This document shows positions 7,852 to 16,524 of a DNA stretch of 64,000 bases, piece by piece. A program made the translations under genes and the position numbers. The notes under the pieces were generated by a model that saw only the letters and a list, made by a program, of their open reading frames with translations, ran no database searches and was not told where the DNA came from. Source of the DNA: G963665545 sp963665545 (lineage in GTDB: Bacteria > Pseudomonadota > Gammaproteobacteria > Xanthomonadales > SZUA-36); the NCBI GenBank assembly GCA_963665545.2, contig CAXXKZ010000016.1, positions 18,868 to 82,867 on the forward strand, given 5' to 3'. Every line of letters starts with the position of its first letter. Position 1 is the stretch's first letter.

Positions 7852-9735
7852 CTAATCATACGGAAACAGTCTATCGCAACCAAATAAACCAAACAATACC
7901 CGCAAGGATCGTCCTGGCGACTCGCTGTTTGAGCACTCATCGTCCAACAGGCGGATTTCATTGGGTTTTACCCATTCTGTCCGGGCGTAAGAGACCGTGT
8001 CAGATAGGTCACGTTCCATTTTGGCGATGACTCTGGCGACCACAGATGAGAACTCAGCCTTACTTCTTCTTTTGAGCACGAGCTGGGGCATCAAATCTTG
8101 CAGAGCTTGGGTGTGTATCCACTTCCTCCTGCGTCCTTTCAGGAATAATCTCGCCGGAGTAGAGACGGCGAACTGGACGATTCTCGCGTCATCCATTGGG
8201 TGTCGTCTTTCTATTCCCACCCTTGCCGCCCTGACTTCTGAAGATTCGATAGGATAGGACTTGAATGCGTGGTGGAGCATTTCCAGCAAGTGCAATTGGC
8301 CGGGATGCCGCACTGCTGGAACTGGCTGGGAATGAAACGTCGCGCGGCGCAAGCGAATGAGTTCCTGTAACTTTGGGGACAGCCAACAATTCCTCTCAGC
8401 CGTGCTTTTCTTTCCAGAAGAGTGACGGATCTTCTTTAGCCCTTTCTGGAGTTGAACGGGTAGTAGCGGGAAGACACCGTGCCTGAGAAACCAGTACGAC
8501 GTGCGTTGAAAGCCAAGTTCGTGGATGTCGGACCTGGCGCATCCGATAAGAGATTTCCAGCGACACCGCAATAGTTCCTCGGCATAGTAGTCGCGGCTGC
8601 CGCCCAGCCACTCATCACCGCCCAGACCGGTCAGCAAGACGCGGCTGCCGGTCGAAGCGATACCCTCGAGCATGCCTGTGAAGATCGCCACGGTGGGGTA
8701 GTCAGGCGTAGTACGGTAAACCCGGGCTTGCTCCTCGTACCACGAAACAGGCATATCATCTGGAGGAATTTCATGAATATCCATGCCGAGAATGTCGCCT
8801 ACTGCCCGACAGAACCGGAGTTCATTCGTGGCGGTATTATCGTCAAAAGCCAGGGAATAGGCTTCAACCCCGGGTGACGGCAGATTGTCCAGTTGCTGCA
8901 GGTGTGCTGCCGCACACAGTACTGCAGAAGAGTCCAGTCCACCACTCACCTCTATAGAAACAGACTCTTTCGCTCGGGAGTGCCTGCGTACGTTATCGAG
9001 AAACAATTCGCGGTAGTGCTCGACGTACTCGTCATCGCCGGCATAGGCCTGTTCGGACCAAATGTCAGGTTCCCAGTACTGTCGCACCTTCAGGGCGCCA
9101 TCCCTGCATTCCAGGCAGTGTGCGGCTATCAGCCGGTATACTCCTTCCCAGAGGGTTTCGTCACGGGAATACCAATCTGCTGCGAGGTATTCGGCCAGCA
9201 TATGTTGATTGGGCCTTTCAACAATTCGGGGCAGTGTCATAACGGCATGTAGCTCGGATGCGAAAACCAGCGTTCTGCCGTCTCAGTAATAGTGGAATGG
9301 CTTGTGGCCCATGCGGTCCCGCGCGCAAAAGGCTCGCTTTCGATGGGTATCCCAAATCACCATTGCGAAATCACCTTCAAGATGAAGTAGGAACTCTTGT
9401 CCCCAATGCTCATAAGCGCGGAGTGCCAGTTCAGCGTCAGAACGGGTTCGTAACTGGGCGTTTTGTTGGAGCAATTCGCGTCTCAACTCGATCCAATTAC
9501 TCAACCAACCGTCCATGACAAGGACCAAGCTGGCGTCCTCATTGAGGAGAGGTTGTACCTCCTCGAGTGATTCCGGTGTTGTATGCAGCATGCACTGCCC
9601 GAGTGCCGCAGCCTCCCCAATCCAGTGATTGATGCCATTGGGTCCACGATGGGACATGGCAGAGGTCATACCCGCAATTTGACCAGGGTCGACTGGTGCA
9701 CCGTCAAAGTGAATAATGCCGGCGATGCCGCTCAC
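7852..9735 (-). pseudogene. Lasso cyclase / asparagine synthetase-like protein with an in-frame stop
   Basis: Two stretches in one frame make a protein of about 628 codons with one TGA at 9285-9283: ..RMGHKPFHYY-stop-DGRTLVFASELHAV... A Trp codon (TGG) is expected there in this family. The N-terminal half is a class II glutaminase-like fold, but it starts MSGIAG instead of MCGIAG, so the glutaminase nucleophile Cys is Ser. The C-terminal half is an ATP-pyrophosphatase domain (SIEVSGGLDSSAVLCAAA, TGLGGDEWLGG). In lasso biosynthesis this protein (McjC/LarC type) adenylates the ring Asp/Glu. The start is GTG at 9735. The gene ends 38 bp before the precursor. The stop would leave a 150-residue fragment and an orphan synthetase domain starting at the ATG at 9240. 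Confidence 0.82.
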
Positions 9736-9864
9736 GTCACTGGCATTTTTTGCACCCGGGATTGAGATTCATGGAGAACATGCTGTCAGCAAGAAGTCCT
9801 TTCGCTGGGCCTCGATGAGCCCTTCCTCGTTCTCAGCACGGACGGTATCATAACTCGGGCCGAC

Positions 9865-9892
9865 TTGGTAAGGCGGATTTCGAGGCTATAAT
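9865..9892 (+). promoter_or_regulatory. Candidate sigma70 promoter for the B1-B2 genes
   Basis: A perfect TATAAT at 9887-9892 is preceded after 16 bp by TTGGTA (9865-9870), a weaker -35 match. It lies 81 bp upstream of the PqqD-like gene, inside the 238-bp divergent gap between the cyclase and B1 genes. A strong GAGGAAGG ribosome-binding site sits just before the ATG at 9974. The gap otherwise holds no ORF resembling a second precursor. Confidence 0.45.
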
Positions 9893-9973
9893 GAGGCCTG
9901 AGCGACTGCAACGTCGTAAAATTGCCCTGCAGCGTGGCAATCGGCCGTTCATAACCCTCGCAGAGGAAGGCAC

Positions 9974-10264
9974 ATGATGACAGGGGAGCTATCCCACAAA
10001 ATTGAAATATCTGCCGATGTGCTCGAACAAGACCTCGGTGGCGAAACCGTTCTTATGGATTTGAAAAGCGGAGCCTACTTTGGACTAGATGTCACGGGTA
10101 CTCGCATTTGGCAATTGATTCGTGAAAAGGAGGATTTGCCATCGGCGTTGGAGGCCTTGATGGCGGAGTTTGATGTGGATGAAGCCCAACTACGGAAAGA
10201 TGTACGGGATTTGTTGGCTGACTTGTCCGAGGCGGGACTGGTTTCGCTGGGACCTATATCCTGA
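9974..10264 (+). CDS. PqqD-family RiPP recognition element (lasso B1 protein)
   Basis: The 96-residue PqqD-like protein contains the signature pair ETVLMDLKSGAYFGLDVTG and IWQLI, followed by a C-terminal helical region (FDVDEAQLRKDVRDLLADLSEAGLV). Stand-alone PqqD-like B1 proteins bind the RiPP leader, at the PxLxxxG motif in lasso systems, and hand the precursor to the B2 protease. The gene overlaps the start of B2 by one base (TGATG), indicating translational coupling. The frame is intact although the leader it should recognise is now interrupted. Confidence 0.88.
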   Translation: MMTGELSHKIEISADVLEQDLGGETVLMDLKSGAYFGLDVTGTRIWQLIREKEDLPSALEALMAEFDVDEAQLRKDVRDLLADLSEAGLVSLGPIS

Positions 10265-10779
10265 TGAGCCGGTTTGCCAAATTGAAGGCTTTGTCAGTTA
10301 ACGATTGGAAGGCGCTGCTTGCGTCAATGATTTTGTTGCCATGCGTAGCGGTGCAGCTGCGGTTGTTGGAATATAGCAGGGCTCAGAAGGCTTTTTTACC
10401 CGCCATCCCGGACCCACTGTCCATATCTCAAGAGAACCCGCTTGATGAAGTGCGGCGAGTATCACGACTGGTCGAAATAGCTGCTCATCATGGGTTTTAT
10501 CATGCGTCCTGTCTCGAGCGTTCATTGGTCCTGGCCTGGTTCTTGAGACGACGAAACATTCCCTACCAACTTCGTATAGGCGTGCGCAGAGCGCCTGTGA
10601 GTGGCGCAGAGATGAGTGCATTTTCGGCCCACGCCTGGGTCGATTCGAGAGGAATTGTTGTGAATGACGATAAAAATGTCGGTGATCGCTTTTCAGCGTT
10701 TGATAGTCGTCCCGATGATCCGAATATACTCGCGCCAGAGACCTCCAATCTGAAAGCATCGACCAGCCTGGAAGTGTAG
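10264..10779 (+). CDS. Lasso peptide B2-type transglutaminase-like leader protease
   Basis: The 171-residue protein matches the size and layout of lasso B2 proteins, cysteine proteases of transglutaminase fold that remove the leader. The catalytic triad is visible: Cys83 in HASCLERSLVLAWFL, His123 in FSAHAWVDSRG, and Asp135 or Asp136 in IVVNDD. The N-terminal section has a hydrophobic stretch (LLASMILLPCVAVQLRLL) typical of the family. It is coupled to the B1 gene by an overlapping stop/start. The frame appears intact. The expected cut would be after Met41 of the reconstructed precursor, two residues after Thr40. Confidence 0.87.
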   Translation: MSRFAKLKALSVNDWKALLASMILLPCVAVQLRLLEYSRAQKAFLPAIPDPLSISQENPLDEVRRVSRLVEIAAHHGFYHASCLERSLVLAWFLRRRNIPYQLRIGVRRAPVSGAEMSAFSAHAWVDSRGIVVNDDKNVGDRFSAFDSRPDDPNILAPETSNLKASTSLEV

Positions 10780-10859
10780 TCAGTATTCTGACCCAGGTAT
10801 TGAATGGCTTAAGTCACCTGTCTTGGTGCACCTCTTTGTTCGCAGGGCAACAGTAACCA

Positions 10860-11636
10860 GTGCCTTATTATCTTTCCAAAGTGCTGCCCTTGCTGGTAAT
10901 GCCGGTTTTTATCGCCCTTTGTGCGTCATTACTGGCCTTGTTCCTGCTGGTTAGGCGAAAGCGCAAAAGCGCCATCATTTGCTTGCTAATTTCAATTCTC
11001 GTGCTCTGGCTGGCATCGCTGCCCATTGTTGCCGACCAATTGCTGTGGAGTCTGGAACGGCAGCATTTGCCAAGGCCGATTGAAGAAATTCCTGCAGGTG
11101 ACTGTATTGTCGTGTTGGGCGGCGCATTGGGTGCTATGGGTTATCCTCGCGTGGAAATTGAATTGACCGACGCGGCAGATCGAGTTTACCAGGCTGCGAA
11201 GTTGTTTCAATCAGGAAAAGGCAGAACAATTATTGTGTCAGCAGGTAATCAGCCATGGGCCCAGGACCGGGTGGCCGAGGCGATCCTGATTCGGGCGCTG
11301 CTAATTGAATGGGGTGTGACCGAGGCTGCCATTGTTTTGGATACGTCCGCCCGGAATACGCGTGAAAATGCGATTTTGGGCGCGGCGCTGATCCGCAAAT
11401 CCGACTGTCAGTCCAATCTCCTCGTTACATCCGCCTGGCACATGCCGCGCGCCTTGGCTTCATTTAAAAAGGTTGGGGTGACCATGTTTCCGGTACCTGC
11501 AGACGTGCGGTCCGTTCGGGTTTCTGATGCTGGGATGTTTCGGTTCCTTCCTCGTGCCAACGCTCTGGCCACAACCAGTCACATGCTCCATGAGTGGCTG
11601 GGTGTTTGGGTTTACCGGTGGAAGGGATGGAATTGA
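10860..11636 (+). CDS. DUF218/YdcF-ElyC-like membrane protein
   Basis: The 258-residue protein has two N-terminal membrane helices (about residues 10-60) followed by a DUF218 domain. The domain motifs are CIVVLGGALG near residue 81, IIVSAGNQ, LDTSARNTRENA and VTSAWHMPRALASFKKVG. ElyC/SanA/YdcF proteins of this fold affect envelope integrity and undecaprenyl-phosphate use, though their biochemistry is unclear. The start is GTG at 10860. It is 80 bp downstream of B2 on the same strand, so it may be co-transcribed, but it is not a usual lasso gene. It lies convergent with the exporter remnant. Confidence 0.75.
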   Translation: MPYYLSKVLPLLVMPVFIALCASLLALFLLVRRKRKSAIICLLISILVLWLASLPIVADQLLWSLERQHLPRPIEEIPAGDCIVVLGGALGAMGYPRVEIELTDAADRVYQAAKLFQSGKGRTIIVSAGNQPWAQDRVAEAILIRALLIEWGVTEAAIVLDTSARNTRENAILGAALIRKSDCQSNLLVTSAWHMPRALASFKKVGVTMFPVPADVRSVRVSDAGMFRFLPRANALATTSHMLHEWLGVWVYRWKGWN

Positions 11637-11645
11637 AGTTGCGTG

Positions 11646-13311
11646 TCAGGCTGCCGTAATCAGGTCGTCGTGGCCTGGCTCCATTTTCACTACCCGGTCC
11701 GCCAGCGCGAGGCTGGCCGGCCGGTGCGTAATCAGGATCACGGTGCGTTGATGCAACAGTTCGTGACATCCTTCAATGAAGCTACTTTCACCATCCGGAT
11801 CAAACATTGACGTGGCTTCGTCCAGGATTAGGATGCTGGGATTCAATAGTAACGTGCGTGCAAGAGATAGCCGCTGGCGCTGACCGCCGGACAGTCGGAT
11901 GCCCTGGTCGCCAATGACGGTTTCATACCGGTCCGGTAGCTGGTCAATGAAATCGTCCGCCCGCGCCGCTTTCGCGGCCGCCATTATGTCCTGGATGCTG
12001 CTCTGGTGGCGGCCATAGGCGATGTTCTCCGACACTGTGCCGTTAAGCAACAAGGTGTGCTGGGCCACCAGGCCAATCTGATTGCGCAGGCTGGGGAGGT
12101 TGACGTCGCGAATATCGGTGCCATCGATCAGTATGCGACCCTGCGTGGGCTCGATGAATCGCATCAACAGGTGGACAAGAGTGGTTTTGCCGACTCCATT
12201 TGGGCCGGTCAGCGCTATGGTTTCACCGGCGGAAACTGTGAGGTTGAGGCGGTCCATCACCTCTGGCCGATCGGGATAAGCGAAACTGACATTTTGGAAT
12301 TCAATTTCTCATTTGACTTCTTTCATCGGCGGCAGGTTTTCGCCAACTGGTTCCGGCCGTGCCGCAAATAATTCCAGTAACCTCTCTGCTGCGCCACGAG
12401 TTGTCATCACACTGCCGTACACGCTTGATAGCCCGGAAACCGGGCGGTTGAGTAGCATCGCATACAGCAACAGGCTGACCAGGCTGGAAGCCTCGAGTCT
12501 GCCGCTTTCGATATGCCCGAGACCAATCCACAAAACCAGCAAGAGGCCAACTCCCGCCAGCAGGCTGATGGCGGCCGAGAGTGCAGACTGGATCAAGATT
12601 TTTCGCTTCGACCATGTCAACAGATCGATGTTTCGCTTCTCGAATCGTTGCGCTTCCAGGGGTTCGCGAATGAACGCCTTGATGACGAGTAACAAACTCA
12701 GGTTTTCTTGCACCAGTGAAATTGTCGTCGACCAGGATTTGATCCATGCCGCGGTGATGGGGCGTATGCGGCGTCCGATCAGTTTCATGGCCAGGTAATA
12801 TACCGGCAGTAGCAGTGCGGCCAGTAAGGCGATCGCGGGGTCCAGCCAAAACATCATGAAGAAGGCGCCCAAAAAAGTAGCGACCAGCGGCAGCAGCTGC
12901 ACGAGCGTGTTGGTGACGAAATTGCTGATGTGCCTGGAGTCATTGCTTGCTCAGCAGGGTCAACATATCCCCTTGCTTTCTTTCCTGGCTGTAGGATATC
13001 GGTAGCATTTGCAGGTGCTGGTAGACGCGGGTGCGCAACCTGGCTGCCATGGTTGCGCCTGTGGTGCCGATCAGGTACTTGGTGGCGAAGCCGAGCAGGC
13101 TTCTTACTGTCATTACGACCAACCAGACGACTAGAATTTGGCGGATCGAATTGAACATTGCGTCAGGCTCGCCCAATACCGCTCCCGTCAATTGGCCGGC
13201 AAGCCAGGGGGTGGCGAGAGAAACGGCACTTTGCACCAGCAACAGCGCCATGATCGCCACTAGAGTGTTGCGGTGAGGGGTTACATATTTGAGCAGGACG
13301 GAGAATTTCAC
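11646..13311 (-). pseudogene. ABC exporter (fused permease-ATPase), disrupted by a frameshift and a stop
   Basis: Three fragments form one type-1 half-exporter. Fragment one (13311-12940) has the first membrane helices and ends at LTLLSKQ-stop. The sequence there contains a tandem GCAAGCAA at the lesion. Removing one GCAA restores LLSNDSRHI and joins it to fragment two, open to 12309. Fragment two ends PPMKEVK-stop (TGA 12311-12309) and continues in the same frame as EIEFQNVSFAYPD. Fragment three (from 12260) is the nucleotide-binding domain with Walker A GPNGVGKTT, signature LSGGQRQR and Walker B ILILDEATS. Restored length is about 554 residues. In lasso clusters this D protein exports the product and gives immunity. 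Confidence 0.83.
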
Positions 13312-13470
13312 GAGGGTGATTTTGTTGCTCAGGGCACGCGTATTAGAAACGACAATAATAATTGCTACCGCGATGTGAGTGGAGAATTTTGTCTATTACA
13401 GGACAGTGAAAGTGCCTTTCGCCGAACCTTGTCGCTGAAATCATTTTCCTGTTCGGGGCCAAGGGGGAGA

Positions 13471-13812
13471 TTATCTGAGCAGTCGGTCAATTTTGGCCGC
13501 GCAAATAAAGTCATTCTCACTCAATCCACCTATGGCATGGGTGGTGTAGACCACGTCACAAAATTTGTAGCTGGCTGAAAAATCAGGGTGGTGATCTTCG
13601 CGGTTGGCGATCCACGCCATGGCGTTGATGAATGCCATGGTTTGGTAAAAGTTTTTGAATTCAAAGCGGCGGCTGATGCTCAGGCCGTCTTCGGCCAGAG
13701 ACCAGTTTGGCGTCTGCTGCAGTAGTTCGCCGGCATCGCGTGGTGTGAGGGGTGCGACGCCGCCTTCGCAGGGTTTGCAGGACTTGTCTGTCAATTCGCA
13801 GATCTGTGTCAT
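13471..13812 (-). CDS. phhB: Pterin-4a-carbinolamine dehydratase
   Basis: The 113-residue protein has the PCD/DCoH signature: NWSL near residue 35, FKNFYQTMAFINAMAWIANREDHHPD with the catalytic HH pair, and VVYTTHAIGGLSENDF. It dehydrates 4a-hydroxytetrahydrobiopterin, recycling the cofactor of phenylalanine hydroxylase. The length is typical. An N-terminal CELTDKSCKPCEGG segment with three cysteines precedes the fold, as in many bacterial PhhB proteins. No phhA is visible beside it. It borders the decayed exporter by about 160 bp that show no other gene. Confidence 0.9.
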   Translation of the reverse strand: MTQICELTDKSCKPCEGGVAPLTPRDAGELLQQTPNWSLAEDGLSISRRFEFKNFYQTMAFINAMAWIANREDHHPDFSASYKFCDVVYTTHAIGGLSENDFICAAKIDRLLR

Positions 13813-14087
13813 ACCGATATTCCTGGCTGTTGGTTGTTGGATATTGGCTATGGGCTACATCTTACGCCGTTTCTGCACTGATAATTTCAATAAATTCAAG
13901 CGGGTCTCTGGATGAGCAGATTGAGAGCTGGCGGTGCTGGATGTGCTTGTAGCGAGACCGATTAAGAGCCGAAGGAATTTTTCGTTGAATTGAATTAGTT
14001 AGAAAATTATTCCAATAACTTGCTTTAAACAGATGGCTAGTGGTATAGAGGTTTCGTCAAAAGGAATTTGACGCTAAGAAAATTTCG

Positions 14088-14549
14088 ATGGATAGGACAG
14101 ACTACAAGATCCTTGCGGAGTTGCAGGCCGACGGCACGCTCTCCAGCCAGGCTCTCGCCGAAAAGGTTGGTTTGTCTACGTCGCCTTGCTGGCGACGGGT
14201 TCGAAAGCTGGAAGAAGACCGGGTCATTTCTACCACAGTAGCGATACTGGATCCGGAGAAGATTGGGCTAGATGTCATCGCCATAGCGGTGGTGACTTTG
14301 GAGGACCGGCACCCTGCTTCGATCAGGGAATTCGACAAGATGGTTTCCAACCGGCCCGAGATTCTGGAAAGTTATGCCATGAGCGGCAAGCACGATTACT
14401 ACTTGAAGGTAGTGTGCTCAAGCATCAAGGCGTACGAGGCACTGCTACGCGAGTACGTTATGCCCTGCAGAGCAGTCGACAAGGTACGGACGAGTTTCGT
14501 ACTGCGCAGTGAGAAAGACACCACCGCGTTGCCGTTGCCAGAAAAATAA
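14088..14549 (+). CDS. Lrp/AsnC-family transcriptional regulator
   Basis: The 153-residue protein has an N-terminal winged helix-turn-helix (DRTDYKILAELQADGTLSSQALAEKVGLSTSPCWRRVRKLEEDRVI) and a C-terminal RAM ligand domain (YAMSGKHDYYLKVVCSSIKAYEALLREYVM). These proteins usually sense amino acids and act as oligomers. The length matches the family. The target is unknown. The convergent upstream neighbour phhB hints at aromatic amino acid metabolism, but this is only a guess. A short CCCGTTT-GCAG-AAACGGG hairpin (14565-14582) follows the stop without a U-tract. Confidence 0.88.
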   Translation: MDRTDYKILAELQADGTLSSQALAEKVGLSTSPCWRRVRKLEEDRVISTTVAILDPEKIGLDVIAIAVVTLEDRHPASIREFDKMVSNRPEILESYAMSGKHDYYLKVVCSSIKAYEALLREYVMPCRAVDKVRTSFVLRSEKDTTALPLPEK

Positions 14550-14582
14550 CCCGCTTGATCGGGGCCCGTTTGCAGAAACGGG

Positions 14583-15160
14583 AAAAGGCAAGAGCTGGAG
14601 TTGGAGAGGACACCAGTTTCCCAGAGATGGGATTAAAGCAACGGACTTGCAGGTGGCGACCAGGGAAGGTCTCAGATTGAGTACAGGCGTAGGGCAGCCA
14701 GGCAGGTTGTCGACCCACAAGAGATGCGGGACGCCTGAGGAAAGTATGGAGTGGTGTAGCCAGGGAGGCTACTTAGCTTCCAGGGACGGATCTTTTGGAG
14801 TGCGATGACCAGGGAGGTTGCCCAAAACGCGATAGCGTATCCAGGGATGGATATTTTGTGATACCACGGCCAGGGAGGCCGTGCAACTCACCAGGGAAGG
14901 TCCTTTTTCGGGGAACACCAGCACTTGAGGGGGTCCTTCAAGGAAAGTGTTCCATTAGGGGTTCGGGTGGCGCAGCCAGAGGATGGCTACGATGGCCAGG
15001 GAGGGCTGGCCTCACCCCCGAACTGAGCGGAGCCTGCGGACTGCTTTTAGGGCACAGCCCGAATGTGGTCGGGAGTCTCCAACAAGAGAGTAAGTGCGCT
15101 GCTGCTAAGGCGTACCTATCATCCAACGAAATTACCGGGGAATTTCCCCGGTTTTTTTTC
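14583..15160 (+). ncRNA. csrB: CsrB/RsmZ-like CsrA-sequestering small RNA
   Basis: At least ten short hairpins present an AGGGA-type loop on CC/GG-closed stems. The clearest are GTAGCC-AGGGA-GGCTAC (14756-14772), TATCC-AGGGAT-GGATA (14838-14853) and CACGGCC-AGGGA-GGCCGTG (14865-14883). Others lie at 14658-14671, 14695-14709, 14779-14790, 14807-14818, 14890-14901, 14974-14988 and 14995-15006. Extra GGA motifs lie between them. CsrA/RsmA binds GGA in hairpin loops, and sRNAs such as CsrB and RsmZ titrate it through many such loops. The RNA ends at a strong rho-independent terminator. The 5' end is not known. I saw no clear GacA/UvrY palindrome upstream. Reading frames across this region lack protein character. 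Confidence 0.82.
15134..15160 (+). terminator. Rho-independent terminator of the CsrB-like RNA
   Basis: ACCGGGGAA and TTCCCCGGT form a 9-bp stem around a single T (15134-15152), followed by a run of eight T ending at 15159. This is the strongest terminator in the window and marks the 3' end of the sRNA. Confidence 0.9.
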
Positions 15161-15169
15161 CATCCGCGT

Positions 15170-15392
15170 CATCCCGGGCTTGACCCGGGACCCATAGTGC
15201 GCGTCACCCCAGGTCATCCCGGGCTTGACCCGGGACCCATAGTGCGCGTCACCCCAGGTCATCCCGGGCTTGACCCGGGACCCATAGTGCGCGTCACCCC
15301 ACGTCATTCCGGGCTTGACCCGGGACCCATAGTGCGCGTCACCCCAGGTCATCCCGGGCTTGACCCGGGACCCATAGTGCGCGTCACCCCGC
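15170..15392. repeat. 45-bp tandem repeat, about five copies
   Basis: Direct repeats with a 45-bp period start at 15170, each with a CCCGGGCTTGACCCGGG palindrome followed by ACCCATAGTGCGCGTCACCCC. Copies differ by one or two bases. The unit is the left end of the dispersed 150-bp element that follows, amplified in place. The copies abut directly with no unique spacers, so this is not a CRISPR array. Open frames across it are products of the repeat. Confidence 0.9.
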
Positions 15393-15545
15393 CTCATCCC
15401 GGGCTTGACCCGGGACCCATAGTGCCTCGGCAATGAAATCACTGCGCAACGGTCACATCAGCCATTCATCGAGCTGACCGGCGTTCATTCTACCCAACCA
15501 ACACCCAATAGGTCCCGGATCGCGCTGCGCTTGTCCGGGATGACG
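15393..15545. repeat. Dispersed palindromic element, copy A
   Basis: This is a full-length copy of an approximately 150-bp element. The left end is CATCCCGGGCTTGACCCGGG and the right end is GGTCCCGGATCGCGCTGCGC followed by TTGTCCGGGATGACG. The two ends are imperfect inverted repeats of each other (CGTCATCCCGG..CCGGGACC). The middle has a conserved CGGTCACATCAGCCATTCAT stretch. Other copies are at 16375-16524, 23323-23472 and inverted at 29087-29236, with a partial copy at 16045-16147. Confidence 0.85.
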
Positions 15546-15649
15546 ATACTCGTCACTTGTACGGGATGACGATACTCGTCACTTGTCCGGGATGACGATA
15601 CTCGTCACTTGTCCGGGATGACGATACTCGTCACTTGTCCGGGATGACG
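15546..15649. repeat. 26-bp tandem repeat, four copies
   Basis: Four consecutive 26-bp units each end in CCGGGATGACG (one copy ACGGGATGACG) and begin ATACTCGTCACTTG. They extend the right terminus of element copy A. Single extra units also follow the copies at 16375-16524 and 23323-23472, so this tail seems prone to amplification. Confidence 0.88.
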
Positions 15650-15724
15650 GTGCATTTGCCCAGCGCTTTTCCCGTGCTCCACTCCTCGTCACTTGTCCAG
15701 GATGACGGTGCATTTGGAAAATCT

Positions 15725-15984
15725 TTATTCCGAGGTTTCGCGCACAAGTCCGGGATACAAATCCTCCCACAGCGGGTTCATTTTTTGGATCAGTTCAATC
15801 TTCCAGGTTCTGCGCCAATTCTTCAGCTGTTTTTCGCGGCTGATGGCGGAATACATACAACCTGCGATTTCGTAATAGACTAGGCGTTTGACGCCGTATT
15901 TTCTGGTGAACCCATCTACCATGCCTGCTCGATGCTGCGCGACGCGTCGCTGGCCAGAATATAGACACAAGGTAGTTTCTCCAT
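15725..15984 (-). pseudogene. GIY-YIG endonuclease-domain protein, internally deleted
   Basis: The start MEKLPCVYILAS (ATG at 15984) is the normal beginning of a short UPF0213-type GIY-YIG protein. The frame then breaks, and the reading resumes in another frame as RRVAQHRAGMVDGFTRKYGV with the family's KRLVYYE and AISREKQLKNWRRTWK motifs, ending PLWEDLYPGL. About 15-17 residues including the YVG part of the motif are missing, together with a frameshift near 15945. Catalytic function is therefore unlikely. It lies within the repeat field. Confidence 0.75.
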
Positions 15985-16044
15985 GATGCAAATTTGGCAT
16001 AACCGGGCTGTACCATGCGTAAGCTTTTGGCACGGCATCATGTC

Positions 16045-16147
16045 AGCAAAGCGAACGGGTCATATCAGCCATTCATGGAGCTGACCGGCGCTCATTCTAC
16101 CCAACACCGAATAGGTCCCGGATCGCGCTACGCTTGTCCGGGATGAC
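16045..16147. repeat. Dispersed palindromic element, partial copy B
   Basis: This is the right two-thirds of the 150-bp element. It starts near GCGAACGGGTCATATCAGCC and runs through the CCCGGATCGCGCTACGC end to GTCCGGGATGACG. The left CCCGGGCTTGACCCGGG end is missing. One 26-bp tail unit follows. Confidence 0.8.
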
Positions 16148-16198
16148 GATACTCGTCACTTGTCCGGGATGACGGTGCATTTGCCCAGCGCTCATCCG

Positions 16199-16374
16199 CG
16201 TCATCCTGGGCTTGACCCGCCGTCATCCCGGGCTTGACCCGCCGTCATCCTGGGCTTGACCCGCCGTCATCCTGGGCTTGACCCGCCGTCATCCCGGGCT
16301 TGACCCGCCGTCATCCTGGGCTTGACCCGCCGTCATCCCGGGCTTGACCCGCCGTCATCCCGGGCTTGACCCGC
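16199..16374. repeat. 22-bp tandem repeat, eight copies
   Basis: Eight consecutive copies of the unit CGTCATCC(T/C)GGGCTTGACCCGC run directly into element copy C. The unit is the left terminus of the dispersed element cut short by one half of its palindrome. The copies differ mainly at one T/C position. There are no spacers. Confidence 0.9.
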
Positions 16375-16524
16375 CGTCATCCCGGGCTTGACCCGGGACC
16401 CATTGTGCCTCGGCGGTGTTATCACTTCGAAACGGTCACATCAGCCATTCATGGATCTGACCAGCGTTAGTTCTATCCAACACCCAATAGGTCCCGGATC
16501 GCGCTGCGCTTGTCCGGGATGACG
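16375..16524. repeat. Dispersed palindromic element, copy C
   Basis: This 150-bp copy has both ends and the conserved CGGTCACATCAGCCATTCAT core. It is followed by one 26-bp tail unit to about 16550. It lies 140 bp upstream of tRNA-Arg(ACG). From 15161 to 16660 I see nothing else except the GIY-YIG remnant. Confidence 0.85.

Noticed and set aside
9283..9285. Selenocysteine or programmed read-through at the cyclase TGA
   Set aside because: The position corresponds to a conserved Trp region, there is no selenocysteine insertion signal that I can see, and several neighbours carry independent lesions.
15170..15420. Regular repeats looked like a CRISPR array
   Set aside because: The 45-bp units abut with no unique spacers, there are no cas genes, and the unit is the end of a dispersed palindromic element.
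14795..15436. A 213-codon open frame across the sRNA and repeats
   Set aside because: It runs through structured hairpins, the terminator and tandem repeats and has repetitive, non-protein-like content.
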